Source: Lysobacter prati | GTDB lineage: Bacteria > Pseudomonadota > Gammaproteobacteria > Xanthomonadales > Xanthomonadaceae | Direction: 5' to 3' | DNA length: 64,000 nt | NCBI RefSeq assembly: GCF_009765215.1 | Contig: NZ_VLNV01000003.1 | Location: forward strand, 62,001 to 126,000 | Part shown: in pieces, positions 1-8,845 of the stretch | How positions within the stretch are numbered: the stretch's first letter is position 1 | Layout: every line of letters begins with the position of its first letter | Notes under the pieces: generated by a model | Databases searched by the model: none | What the model was told of the DNA's origin: nothing | Seen by the model: only the letters and a program-made list of their open reading frames with translations | Position numbers and translations under genes: made by a program

Positions 1-1
1 G

Positions 2-1246
2 TGGCTGGCGCGGCAACGGCGCGAGCGTCAGGCGCTGGCCTCTGCGGTGATCCGCGAGCGCCAGGACAGCCTGCGCGAATGGCGTTGGCTTCCGCCAGGC
101 GGTGAAGGCGACGCCAGTGCGGACATTCCACGTCTCGCCGAGCGCCTGGGCGACTTCATGCCCACTCATGGCAACGGCATCGAGTTGCTCGACGACTACG
201 AACCGTCGCTGGCTGCGTTGCTTGCGGACATCGATGGGGCTCGCGAAGAAGTGCACCTGCTCTACTACCTGATGTTCGACGACCGTGTCGGTGCCGCGGT
301 CGCCGACGCGCTTCGGCGCGCTGCATCGCGCGGCGTGCGCTGCCGGCTGCTGCTCGATGCGGTGGGTGCAAAGCCCGGACTGCGTGCATTCGCGCGGCCG
401 TTACGGGAGGCAGGTGTCGACGTCCGCGCGATGCTGGCCGGCGGGCTGGCGTGGCGCAGTCTTTCACGCATGGACCTGCGCAACCATCGCAAGCTGGCGG
501 TGATCGATCGCCGCGTGGGTTATGTCGGTTCACAGAACCTGGCGGAGCCGGGTTTCGTTGCGGGCTTCCCCAACCGCGAACTGGTCGCTCGCGTGATGGG
601 GCCGGCGGTGCGGCAGATGGCAGGGCTGTTCGCCAGCGACTGGCTGATCGAGACCGGCGAGCGGCTCACCGCCGATGGTGACTACACCGGCACCGGCGCG
701 GCGCCGGCGCAGCTGTTGCCCGGCGGACCGGCGTACCAATTCCAGAATGCGCGCGACGTCGTGGTCGCGCTGATCCAGCACGCGCGTCGGCGGGTGGTGC
801 TGACCACGCCCTACTTCGTGCCTGATGACGTGACGCTCGGCGCGCTGCACCTGGCCGCCTTGTCGGGCGTGCAGGTCCAGCTGGTGCTGTCGCAGAGCAA
901 CAACCAGAACCTCACGCGCTGGGCGCAGCGGTCCTACTACGAGGAACTGCTGGAGGCCGGCGTGCACATCGCGCTGTACCGGCCGCACTTCCTGCACGCC
1001 AAGCACCTCAGCGTCGACGACGACATCGCCCTGATCGGCTCGATCAACCTCGACATCCGCTCCTTCGCGCTCAATGCCGAGGTTGGATTGCTGTGTTACG
1101 ACCGTGCCGTGGTCGAGCGCCTGCGCGGCATCGAGGCCGAGTACCTGGCGGATTCGGAGATTCTCGACCTGGAGTCGTGGCGGGCGCGACCGCGCTGGCG
1201 GCGTAGCGTGGAAGGGATCGCGCGACTGGCGGACTCGCTGATCTAG
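2..1246 (+). CDS. cls: cardiolipin synthase-like phospholipase D family protein (5' end cut by window)
   Basis: Membrane phospholipid enzyme that would join two phosphatidylglycerols into cardiolipin. Two HKD phosphodiesterase motifs are visible: HRKLAVID in the first half (followed by GSQN) and HAKHLSVD in the second (followed by GSIN). The frame is open from base 2 through a GTG at 47 with no start signal. Family members are about 470-490 residues with two N-terminal membrane segments, and only about 414 residues without those segments are seen here, so the true start lies upstream of the window. The stop overlaps the convergent small gene by 4 bases. A generic PLD-domain transferase is the alternative. 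Confidence 0.85.
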   Translation, partial: WLARQRRERQALASAVIRERQDSLREWRWLPPGGEGDASADIPRLAERLGDFMPTHGNGIELLDDYEPSLAALLADIDGAREEVHLLYYLMFDDRVGAAVADALRRAASRGVRCRLLLDAVGAKPGLRAFARPLREAGVDVRAMLAGGLAWRSLSRMDLRNHRKLAVIDRRVGYVGSQNLAEPGFVAGFPNRELVARVMGPAVRQMAGLFASDWLIETGERLTADGDYTGTGAAPAQLLPGGPAYQFQNARDVVVALIQHARRRVVLTTPYFVPDDVTLGALHLAALSGVQVQLVLSQSNNQNLTRWAQRSYYEELLEAGVHIALYRPHFLHAKHLSVDDDIALIGSINLDIRSFALNAEVGLLCYDRAVVERLRGIEAEYLADSEILDLESWRARPRWRRSVEGIARLADSLI

Positions 1247-1530
1247 GCGCTGTCGCCGCTCATCAGGATGCGCACCTGATCGCAGCCGCGATCGATGACC
1301 GCCACTTCGACATCGCCGTCGCTCCCCTGAACGAGCCAGCGGTAGATCGGATAGGCCGCGCCGAAACTGACCAGCGGCGGTCGCCCGAACTCGCCGACGA
1401 AGCTTCCCAGCGTCCGCTGCGTCACCCCTATTTGCCGGACGGAGGCGCTGCGGCTTCCGACGGCCAGCGCAACGGCGGTCATCATGGTGGGGTCCATGGG
1501 CGAAAGCGCGTCCAGGGGTGAAGCTTGCAT
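1243..1530 (-). CDS. hypothetical protein, 95 aa
   Basis: Function not recognised. The frame has an ATG start, a strong GC bias at third codon positions as expected for coding DNA here, and no competing frame on the other strand. It has no signal peptide, membrane segment or Cys-rich motif. It begins with a Ser/Pro/Met-rich stretch and ends with a mixed beta-like segment (VEVAVIDRGCDQVRIL). No clear ribosome binding site is visible. It converges on the PLD gene with a 4-base overlap. It could be a false ORF. Confidence 0.45.
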   Translation of the reverse strand: MQASPLDALSPMDPTMMTAVALAVGSRSASVRQIGVTQRTLGSFVGEFGRPPLVSFGAAYPIYRWLVQGSDGDVEVAVIDRGCDQVRILMSGDSA

Positions 1531-1718
1531 GAGGGATCACAGATCGATGGGGTGGCCAGTTGCCACCTGATGGCGACGATACGGGCATGAATGAAGCGGG
1601 GATCTAGGACTCTTCCCAAAATGAAGGCACTCGGAGCCTCCCGGCAGCAAACTGGACAGGACGACAGCGCCTCGCCTGGCGTTCTACACTCGTCTCGTTC
1701 GACAACGCGAGGCACGCC

Positions 1719-4700
1719 GTGATCCCAGGCTGGATTCTGCTGCTGGTGTCGGCGGGTTACGTCGGCGTGCTGTTCGTGGTCGCCTACTACGGCGACCAGC
1801 GAGATTTCACGCCCAAGGCGCGCTGGATGCGGCCGGCCGTCTACTCGCTGGCCCTGGCGGTGTACTGCTCGTCGTGGACGTTCTACGGCGCGGTGGGTAC
1901 GGCCGCCCGCACCGGGTTGGGCTTCCTGCCGATCTACCTGGGCCCGCTGCTGATGCTGGCCTTCGGCTGGCGCATCCTCGAGCGGCTGGTGCTGATCTCC
2001 GGGCAGAACCGCATCGTCTCCATCGCCGACTTCCTGTCCTCGCGCTACGGTCGCGCGCCGGGGCTGGCGGCGCTGGTCGCCTCGGTGGCGCTGACTGCTG
2101 CCGTTCCCTACGTCGCCCTGCAGTTCAAGGCAGTGGCGATGAGCGTGGAAGTACTGGCCGGCGTGCCCAGCGACGCCGGTCTGCTGCATGACCCGGCCTT
2201 CTATGTCGCCCTGTTGCTGGCGGTATTCGCGATCCTGTTCGGCACGCGCCAGATCGATGCGACCGAGCACCATCGCGGCATGGTGCTGGCGGTGGCGCTG
2301 GAGTCGCTGGTGAAGTTGCTGGCGTTCCTGGCCATCGGCTTGTTCGCGCTGTTCCACCTGCCCGGCTTCGGCTCACTGCCCGAACGCATGGTGCAGGCCG
2401 CCAGCATCGTCACCGCGCCCGGCGTGCCGGCCGGCTTCGTCGCCCAGACCCTGCTCGCCTTCGCCGCGATCGTCTGCCTGCCGCGTCAGTTCCACGTTGC
2501 GGTAGTCGAGTGCCAGGATCCGTCCGACCTGCGCTCGGCACGCTGGATGTTCGGCGGCTACCTGGTGCTGATCTCGCTGCTGGTGGTGCCGATCACGCTC
2601 ACCGGCCAAGCCCTGCTCGCCGGCACCGGCGCATCGCCCGATACCTACGTGCTGGCGCTGCCGCTAGCGCTGAAACAGGACTCGCTGGCGCTGATCGTCT
2701 ACATCGGCGGCTTCTCGGCCGCCACCGGCATGGTCATCGTCGCCAGCGTCGCCCTGGCGACGATGGTCAGCAACGACCTGATCGTGCCCCTGCTGCTGCG
2801 CAGCGGCGCGTTGCACGAAGGACAGGGCATCGGCCGCCAGGTGCTGTGGGTGCGCCGCATCACCATCGTCGCGCTGGCGATGATGGCGTATGCATACCAT
2901 CGCGGCTCGGCCTATTACGGACGCGCCGGTGACGACACGCTCGCCCAGCACGGCTTGCTTGCGTTCGCCGCAGTCGCGCAGTTTGCTCCGGCGCTGATCG
3001 GCGGCCTGTACTGGCGCGGCGCCAGTCGCTCCGGTGCGTTCGCCGGTCTGTTTGCCGGCACCGTGCTGTGGCTGTACACGCTGCTGCTGCCGGCGCTGGC
3101 GCGCGGTGGCTGGTTCGGCTCGGGCTGGCTCGAGCATGGCCCGCTCGGCGTGGACTGGCTGCAACCGGAGCAACTCTTCGGCCTGCACGGCTGGGACCCG
3201 CTGACCCATGGCACGTTCTGGTCGCTCTTGTTCAACGTCGGCGTATTCCTGTTCGTGTCGGTGCGGCAGCGTCCGCGCCTGCAGGAGCAGTTGCTGGCCT
3301 CGCCGTACCTCGACCCCTACGTGCAGCGCCCCGCGCTCGGTCCGGGCGGCTGGGCCGGCAGCGTGCGTGGCAGCGAACTGCTCGCGCTGGCCGAACGCAT
3401 CGTCGGCGAACGCCACGCTCGCCGTGCCTTCGAGGAATACGCGCAACAGCAGGGCCACCCGTGGCAACCCGCACAGCCCGCCGACCGTGCGCTGGCGCAG
3501 TTCACCGAGCGCCTGCTGGCCTCGGCCATCGGTGCCGCCTCGGCACGACTGACCCTGACCACCGCCTTGCGCGGTTCGGGCATGGAACTGGGCGAAGTGG
3601 TCGCGCTGCTGGACGAAGCCAACCAGGAACTTCGATTCAATCGCCAGATCCTGTCGACGACGCTGGAGAACATCAGCCAGGGCGTCAGCGTGGTCGACTC
3701 GGAGATGCGGCTGGTGGCATGGAATCGCCGCTATCAGGAACTGTTCGAGTACCCCGACGGCATGCTCTACGTCGGCCGGCCCGTCAGCGACCTGATCCGC
3801 TGGAACGCCGAGCGTGGCGAACTGGGCCCGGGACCGACCGAAGTGCAGGTGCAGCGCAGGCTTGCGCACCTGCGCGCGGGCGCGCCGCACGTGTTCGAAC
3901 GCGTGCGCGCCAATGGCCAGGTCATCGAGATGCGCGGGCGGCCGCTGCCCGGCGGCTATGTCACCACCTACAGCGACGTGACCGATTACAAGCGCGCCGA
4001 ACAGGGGCTGCGCGAAGTAAACGAGACACTCGAACAGCGCGTTGAACTGCGTACCCGCGAAGCCGAATCGGCACAGCAGTCGAAGACGCGCTTCCTCGCC
4101 GCGATCAGCCACGACGTGCTGCAGCCGCTCAATGCGGCGCGGCTGTTCGCCAGTGCGCTGCGCGAGACGCCGGAACCGGCCGAGCAGGCACGCCTGGCCG
4201 AGCGCGTCGACGCATCGCTGCGTGCCGCCGAGGACCTGCTCGACGGCCTGCTCGACATCTCGCGACTGGACGCCGGCGCGCTGCGAGTGGAGATCGTCGA
4301 CTTCGATGTCAACGAGCTGCTGCGTGAGCTGGTCGCGCAGTACGCACCGGTCGCCTCCGGCCGTGGCCTGCAGTTGCGGGTGCGCGCGCCGGACCGGCCG
4401 CGACCGGTGCGAAGCGACCGTCGCCTGCTGCGCCGCGCACTGCAGAACTTCCTGGCCAATGCGCTGCGTTACACGCGCGAAGGCGGCGTGCTGATCGCAG
4501 CGCGCGTGCGCGAAGGCGCGGTCGAGCTGCAGGTATGGGATACCGGGCCTGGCATTTCAGAGTTCCACCTGGCGCAGATCTTCGACGAGTTCCGCCGTTT
4601 TGATACGCCTGGCGCAGGCGGCGAACGCGGCCTCGGGTTGGGCCTGTCGATCTGCCAGCGCATCGCGCGCACGCTCGAGCATCCGCTGCGGGTCCGCTCG

Positions 4701-5180
4701 CGGATCGGGATCGGCAGCGTGTTCTCGATCACCGTGCCGTTTGGACGGGCGATGTACGTGGCGCCTCTGCCGGAGCCGCACCTGGTCGTCGGCGGCGACT
4801 CGCTGGCCGGCCTGCGCGTACTGTGCGTCGACAACGACCGCGAGATCCTCGACGGCATGCGCAGCCTGTTGCAGCGGTGGGGTGTGACGGCGCTGACCGC
4901 CGCCAATGCCGAAGAGGCGCTGGCGCTGCTGGTCGAATGCCCGGACGTGGCCCTGGTCGACTATCACCTGCATGACCGTCTCGACGGCCTGGGTGTGATC
5001 GACGAGTTGCGCCTCCAATGCGGCCGCAATTTGCCGGCAGCCCTGCTTACCGGCGATGGCAGCGATGCACTCAAGCTGGCCGCGCGCGAACGCGGTTGCC
5101 GGGTGCTGACCAAGCCGGTGAAGCCGGCATCGCTGCGTGCATTCCTGGCCGCGCAGCGGCAAGTGCTGGTGCAGGTGTAG
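1719..5180 (+). CDS. hybrid sensor histidine kinase with sodium:solute symporter domain (CrbS/MxtR-like)
   Basis: Inner-membrane sensor kinase of 1153 residues. Residues 1 to about 480 form a multi-pass sodium/solute symporter (SLC5/PutP-like) domain. A PAS domain follows at about 645-757, then a coiled-coil linker, a HisKA domain with His798 in SHDVLQP, a HATPase at about 895-1008 (DTGPGIS, GLGLGLSICQ) and a C-terminal receiver at about 1030-1150 with phospho-acceptor Asp1081. This is the architecture of CrbS/MxtR/CbrA kinases, which control acetate or carbon use. The LuxR-type regulator next to acs 3 kb away is the likely partner (inference). The GTG start gives the family N-terminus, a membrane segment followed by a YYGDQR motif. 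Confidence 0.92.
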   Translation: MIPGWILLLVSAGYVGVLFVVAYYGDQRDFTPKARWMRPAVYSLALAVYCSSWTFYGAVGTAARTGLGFLPIYLGPLLMLAFGWRILERLVLISGQNRIVSIADFLSSRYGRAPGLAALVASVALTAAVPYVALQFKAVAMSVEVLAGVPSDAGLLHDPAFYVALLLAVFAILFGTRQIDATEHHRGMVLAVALESLVKLLAFLAIGLFALFHLPGFGSLPERMVQAASIVTAPGVPAGFVAQTLLAFAAIVCLPRQFHVAVVECQDPSDLRSARWMFGGYLVLISLLVVPITLTGQALLAGTGASPDTYVLALPLALKQDSLALIVYIGGFSAATGMVIVASVALATMVSNDLIVPLLLRSGALHEGQGIGRQVLWVRRITIVALAMMAYAYHRGSAYYGRAGDDTLAQHGLLAFAAVAQFAPALIGGLYWRGASRSGAFAGLFAGTVLWLYTLLLPALARGGWFGSGWLEHGPLGVDWLQPEQLFGLHGWDPLTHGTFWSLLFNVGVFLFVSVRQRPRLQEQLLASPYLDPYVQRPALGPGGWAGSVRGSELLALAERIVGERHARRAFEEYAQQQGHPWQPAQPADRALAQFTERLLASAIGAASARLTLTTALRGSGMELGEVVALLDEANQELRFNRQILSTTLENISQGVSVVDSEMRLVAWNRRYQELFEYPDGMLYVGRPVSDLIRWNAERGELGPGPTEVQVQRRLAHLRAGAPHVFERVRANGQVIEMRGRPLPGGYVTTYSDVTDYKRAEQGLREVNETLEQRVELRTREAESAQQSKTRFLAAISHDVLQPLNAARLFASALRETPEPAEQARLAERVDASLRAAEDLLDGLLDISRLDAGALRVEIVDFDVNELLRELVAQYAPVASGRGLQLRVRAPDRPRPVRSDRRLLRRALQNFLANALRYTREGGVLIAARVREGAVELQVWDTGPGISEFHLAQIFDEFRRFDTPGAGGERGLGLGLSICQRIARTLEHPLRVRSRIGIGSVFSITVPFGRAMYVAPLPEPHLVVGGDSLAGLRVLCVDNDREILDGMRSLLQRWGVTALTAANAEEALALLVECPDVALVDYHLHDRLDGLGVIDELRLQCGRNLPAALLTGDGSDALKLAARERGCRVLTKPVKPASLRAFLAAQRQVLVQV

Positions 5181-5194
5181 GCGGCGGCTCGCTG

Positions 5195-6526
5195 CTACAT
5201 GGGAGCGGCGCGCGTTACCCGCCAGATCACGTTGCCCACGTCGTCGGCGACCAGCAGCGCACCGCTGCGATCGGTCGCCACGCCGACCGGGCGCCCGCGA
5301 GCGTTGCCGTCGCCGTCGAGGAAGCCGCTGAGCACGTCGCGCATTGCGCCGCTTGGCATGCCGTCGCGGAACGGGACGAAGACCACCTTGTAACCATTGA
5401 GTGGTTTGCGGTTCCAGGACCCGTGCAGACCGATGAAGGCGCCCTCGGCGAAATCGCGCCCCAGTGCATCTCCGCTCGCGAACGCCAGCCCGAGCGGGGC
5501 GACGTGCGAGCCCAGGGCGTAGTCCGGACGGCGCGCGGTGGCCACCAGGTCGGGGCGTTGCGGCTCGACACGCGTATCGACGTGCTGGCCGAAGTAGCTG
5601 TACGGCCAGCCATAGAAGGCACCGCGATCGACGCGGGTGAGATAGTCAGGGACCAGATCGTTGCCGAGCTCGTCGCGCTCGTTGACCACGGCCCACAGTT
5701 GCCCGCTGCGCGGCTCCCAGGCCAGGCCCACCGGGTTGCGCAGGCCGCTTGCATAGACGCGCTGACTGCCACCATTTGCATCCAGCTCGAGCACCGAGGC
5801 GCGACTGGCTTCGGCGTCCATGCCGTTTTCGGCGATGTTGCTGTTGGAGCCGACGCCTATGTAGAAGCGGCTGCCATCGGGCGCCGGCAGCAGGCTCTTG
5901 GTCCAATGGTGATTGAACTTGTCGCCGGCCTTGCCGGGCAGGTCGGCGACTTTCTCGGGCACCGCCGCAAGGCGCGTGTCGCCGGGGCTGTAGTGCGAGC
6001 GCACCAGGGAATCGGTGTTTGCGATGTAGAGCGTCTCGCCGACCAAGGCCATGCCGAAGGGCGAGCTGAGGTCGCTGGCGAAGACGCTGCGAGTTTCGGC
6101 AACGCCATCTCCGTCGCTGTCGCGCAGCAGGGTGATGCGGTTCGCGCTCGGTACCGCCCCGCCTGCGCGCTTCTTCACCGCACCCATGACCTTGCCCTTG
6201 ATGCCGCCAATACCCGACCGGCCCGGCGGTGCATTGGATTCGGCGACCAGCACGTCGCCGTTGGGCAGCACGTACAACCAGCGCGGATGATCCAGGCCGG
6301 TGGCAAATGCCTTGACCGTGAGCCCGCTTGCGGCCGCGGGCGTGGTGTTGGCAGGCCATCCTTCGGCAGGCGCGATGTTCACGGTCGGGATAACGGATGG
6401 CGCGGGCTTGGCGATCACCGGATCGGGTCCGGTGTCCTCGCCGGAGGACAGCGAAGCCTGGCCGGCGCACGCCGACAGCGTGGCGACCAGGCCAAGGTAG
6501 GTGGCACAGCGCATCGAGCGGTGCAT
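5195..6526 (-). CDS. PQQ-dependent sugar (sorbosone) dehydrogenase-like lipoprotein
   Basis: Predicted periplasmic beta-propeller oxidoreductase of the soluble glucose/L-sorbosone dehydrogenase family, 443 residues. The ATG at 6526 is chosen because GGAGG sits 4 bases upstream and gives a lipoprotein signal ending in LSAC (Cys20); a longer frame exists upstream without such a site. Propeller-type segments are visible: [55 protein letters not shown]. Substrate and PQQ dependence are inferred from the family, and no PQQ synthesis gene is nearby. The gene is convergent with the hybrid kinase, 14 bases from its stop. Confidence 0.85.
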   Translation of the reverse strand: MHRSMRCATYLGLVATLSACAGQASLSSGEDTGPDPVIAKPAPSVIPTVNIAPAEGWPANTTPAAASGLTVKAFATGLDHPRWLYVLPNGDVLVAESNAPPGRSGIGGIKGKVMGAVKKRAGGAVPSANRITLLRDSDGDGVAETRSVFASDLSSPFGMALVGETLYIANTDSLVRSHYSPGDTRLAAVPEKVADLPGKAGDKFNHHWTKSLLPAPDGSRFYIGVGSNSNIAENGMDAEASRASVLELDANGGSQRVYASGLRNPVGLAWEPRSGQLWAVVNERDELGNDLVPDYLTRVDRGAFYGWPYSYFGQHVDTRVEPQRPDLVATARRPDYALGSHVAPLGLAFASGDALGRDFAEGAFIGLHGSWNRKPLNGYKVVFVPFRDGMPSGAMRDVLSGFLDGDGNARGRPVGVATDRSGALLVADDVGNVIWRVTRAAPM

Positions 6527-6650
6527 GCAGCCTCCATTGCGCGCATGTTGGCGCAGCTGCAAGCACTACGCTGGCCCTCGTCGTGCCCGAGTGATAACGG
6601 CGGCGGCGTCGTGGTTGTCGTTCAGACCTGTCGCGGCCGCGTGCACATGC

Positions 6651-7100
6651 TCAGTCGCACGGTCCCGCGGTCAATGCGATGAAGCGGCGCTGCATCTCCT
6701 GCGGCGTCACGTCCTCGATGCTGTGGCCGATGTTCCAGCGGTGGCCGAAGGGATCGCGGACGACACCGGAGCGCTCACCGTAGAACTGGTCACGGGCCGG
6801 CATCACCACCGTCGCCCCGGCCGATACCGCATTCGCGATCACCTCGTCGGCGTTGTCGACGTGCACATGCAGGGTCACGCTGCTGGAGGCGGCCGGGTTC
6901 GGGGCGAGGATGTCGTACTCGGGGTACTCCTCGCACAACATCAGCGTGGTTCCGGCGATCGATACCTCGGCATGGCCGATGCGGCCGCCGGCGTCGACCA
7001 GGCGCAGGGTTTCGCTGGCGCCGAAGACATCGCGGTAGAAGTCGATGGCCGATTGCGCATCGCGGACACACAGGTAGGCAAACAGTTCGCGGGTGGACAT
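6651..7100 (-). CDS. VOC (glyoxalase/bleomycin resistance) family protein
   Basis: 149 residues of the vicinal-oxygen-chelate fold. It opens with a YLCVRDAQSAIDFYRDVFGA segment, has a central LMLCEEYPEY stretch, and ends with the family's DPFGHRWNIGHSIEDVTPQEM. This PhnB/YjdN-like pattern belongs to proteins of unknown or varied substrate. The ATG at 7100 is used; a much longer open frame continues upstream only because it runs antiparallel-shifted through the AraC gene. It lies 32 bases downstream of the AraC regulator on the same strand, so the two are probably cotranscribed. Confidence 0.88.
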   Translation of the reverse strand: MSTRELFAYLCVRDAQSAIDFYRDVFGASETLRLVDAGGRIGHAEVSIAGTTLMLCEEYPEYDILAPNPAASSSVTLHVHVDNADEVIANAVSAGATVVMPARDQFYGERSGVVRDPFGHRWNIGHSIEDVTPQEMQRRFIALTAGPCD

Positions 7101-7132
7101 GGCGGTCTCGCGGCAGTGGGTGTGCGTGGACC

Positions 7133-7963
7133 TTAGGTCGGTGCGACACCTGCGTCTTGAAGGAAATTGACCATGGCGACGTGGACCTCGCTGCGCACCG
7201 GGGCTCGCCTGTATGCCTGCGGCGTCATCCCGGACAGCTCGCGGAACTCGCGGTTGAAATGGGCCTGGTCGCTGTAACCGGCGTCGATGGCGATGTCGGC
7301 CAGGGCCTGGCCGCGCGCGAGCAGCTTGAGCGCGTGGCGGAACCGCAGCACGCGGGCATACGCCTTTGGCGCAAGTCCGGTCGCTGCACGGAAGCGCGCC
7401 AGCAGGAGTCGATGGCTCAATCCGCTGGCCCGCGCCAGGGATGCGACAGGAGCGCCCAGCCCGAGGCCTTGCATCGTCTGTGCGATCGCCGGGTGCATTG
7501 CCCGCACCGGGCGCAGGCGCGCAAACAGCGCCCGCTGCATCAGCTCGAGCTGGTGCGATTCGTCGTCGCATTCCAGCAGCGCTTCCTGCAGTCGCCTTGC
7601 GTCGGCGCCCCAAAATGCGTCGAGGGGCGTGTGGCTGGCGGACAGTTCGTCGGCGTCGCAGCCGAACAGGGCCTGCGTTGCGCCCGGCCGCAGGATCGCG
7701 CCGACCGATCGCGAGGGTTGCGTCGTGTCCTTGACGTAGAAGCCGGCGCGCGTGCCGGCCACGACCGCATGGGATACGGTCTCGCCGCGGAGGTCGTCGG
7801 CGTCGCGATACAAACGCAGCGGGCCATCGAGGCGGATCGCCAGGTGCATGCCGTTGCAGGGCAACACGTGCTCGCGTGGCGCGACCGATGGTGCGGGCGC
7901 AGCGCTCGCCCAGACCGCCTCGACGTACGGTCGCAGTGCTGGGTGCGGGCGGCGGAGGGTCAT
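7133..7963 (-). CDS. AraC family transcriptional regulator
   Basis: 276-residue DNA-binding regulator. The C-terminal third (about 165-260) holds the double helix-turn-helix of AraC/XylS proteins, including VASLARASGLSHRLLLARF and a final DIAIDAGYSDQAHFNREFRE followed by MTPQAYRR. The N-terminal part (about 1-150) resembles the DUF6597/sensor domain seen in regulators of this type; its ligand is unknown. It is cotranscribed with the VOC gene downstream, which it may control (inference). The region upstream of its start holds three hairpin repeats. Confidence 0.9.
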   Translation of the reverse strand: MTLRRPHPALRPYVEAVWASAAPAPSVAPREHVLPCNGMHLAIRLDGPLRLYRDADDLRGETVSHAVVAGTRAGFYVKDTTQPSRSVGAILRPGATQALFGCDADELSASHTPLDAFWGADARRLQEALLECDDESHQLELMQRALFARLRPVRAMHPAIAQTMQGLGLGAPVASLARASGLSHRLLLARFRAATGLAPKAYARVLRFRHALKLLARGQALADIAIDAGYSDQAHFNREFRELSGMTPQAYRRAPVRSEVHVAMVNFLQDAGVAPT

Positions 7964-8032
7964 GGGGCGGAGAGTACACCCGTGGGAGTCACGGCCGTCG
8001 AGCCGGCTCGAGGTGGCGAAGGCAGGAGCAAG

Positions 8033-8153
8033 TGGATCCCGGCTTTTGCCGGGAAGACGTGACAGGGGGAGGGGCTACCGGCCTGGATCCCGGCGTTCGC
8101 CGGGATGACGGCACAGGCAACGACGCTGGGTTCCCGCCTTCGCGGGAATGACG
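8033..8153. repeat. cluster of three palindromic hairpin repeats
   Basis: Three short imperfect palindromes of one type sit between the AraC gene and the response regulator: 8033-8059 (TGGATCCCGGC ... GCCGGGA core), 8084-8111 (ATCCCGGCGTTCGCCGGGAT core) and 8128-8153 (TTCCCGCCTTCGCGGGAA core, followed by TGACGG). All can form GC-rich hairpins with a TTCG or similar loop. Copies of the same family recur at 32213-32240, 53184-53215 and, more loosely, 59779-59800. This matches REP-type elements; as the flanking genes are read away from each other's starts here, a terminator role is possible for neither strand alone. Confidence 0.8.
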
Positions 8154-8167
8154 GGCAGAGGGAGCGG

Positions 8168-8836
8168 TTACTCGGCCTCTTCCGGCGGCGGCACGATCGC
8201 GCTGGGGTCCAGGGCGAGGCGGCCGGCGATCAGCACCGCCTGGGTGCGGTTGCTGGCGCCGAGCTTGCGCAGGATCGCAGTGACGTGTGCCTTCACCGTC
8301 GCCTCCGACACGCCCAGCTCGTAACCGATCTGCTTGTTGAGCAGGCCGGAGCCGAGCATCTGCAGCACGCGGAACTGTTGCGGCGTGAGGTCGCGCAGGC
8401 GCTGCGCGGCGTCGTGCTCGTCGGCGTGCGCGGCCGGCGCGGACAAGGCTGCCGCCGGCGCCCAGCGGTCGCCGTCGAGCACGCGCGTGATCGCCTCGCC
8501 GAGCGTGGCCGCGTCGGCGGACTTGGGAATGAAGCCGACCGCGCCGTGGTCGAGCGCACGACGCATCACGGTGGGTTCCTCGCGCGCTGACACGACCACG
8601 ATGGGCAACTGCGGATGCAATGCGCGCAGGTGTACCAGCGCGCTGAAGCCCTGCGCGCCGGGCATGTTCAGGTCGAGCAGCAGCAGGTCGGCATCGGGCT
8701 CGGCCTCGACCAGCGTGTAGAGCGCATCGACGCTGTCGGCCTCACGCAGCTGCGCCTCGGGGAGCACGCGCGCGACCACCCCGCGAAGCGCTTCGCGGAA
8801 CAGCGGGTGGTCGTCGGCGATCAGCAGGGTGGCCAT
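8168..8836 (-). CDS. LuxR/NarL-type response regulator (CrbR/ErdR-like)
   Basis: 222-residue two-component regulator. The receiver domain (1-120) has the acidic pair ADDHP at the start, phospho-acceptor Asp55 in LLLLDLNMPG and a conserved Lys in IPKSA. The C-terminal LuxR helix-turn-helix (about 148-210) reads LTPQQFRVLQML followed by NKQIGYELGVSEATVKAHV. It starts 9 bases after the acs stop, so it is in an operon with acs. In Vibrio and Pseudomonas, CrbR/ErdR/AgmR-type regulators activate acs; the SLC5-type hybrid kinase at the left end is the likely phosphodonor (inference from family and context). Confidence 0.92.
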   Translation of the reverse strand: MATLLIADDHPLFREALRGVVARVLPEAQLREADSVDALYTLVEAEPDADLLLLDLNMPGAQGFSALVHLRALHPQLPIVVVSAREEPTVMRRALDHGAVGFIPKSADAATLGEAITRVLDGDRWAPAAALSAPAAHADEHDAAQRLRDLTPQQFRVLQMLGSGLLNKQIGYELGVSEATVKAHVTAILRKLGASNRTQAVLIAGRLALDPSAIVPPPEEAE

Positions 8837-8845
8837 GCGCCTGGG

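Noticed and set aside
1531-1718. Further small gene between the hypothetical gene and the hybrid kinase
   Set aside because: No frame with a start, ribosome binding site and coding bias; the stretch is treated as the kinase promoter region.
6651-7979. A 442-codon frame joining the VOC gene to sequence over the AraC gene
   Set aside because: The upstream part is the AraC gene in another frame and is Arg-rich; the VOC protein starts at the ATG at 7100.
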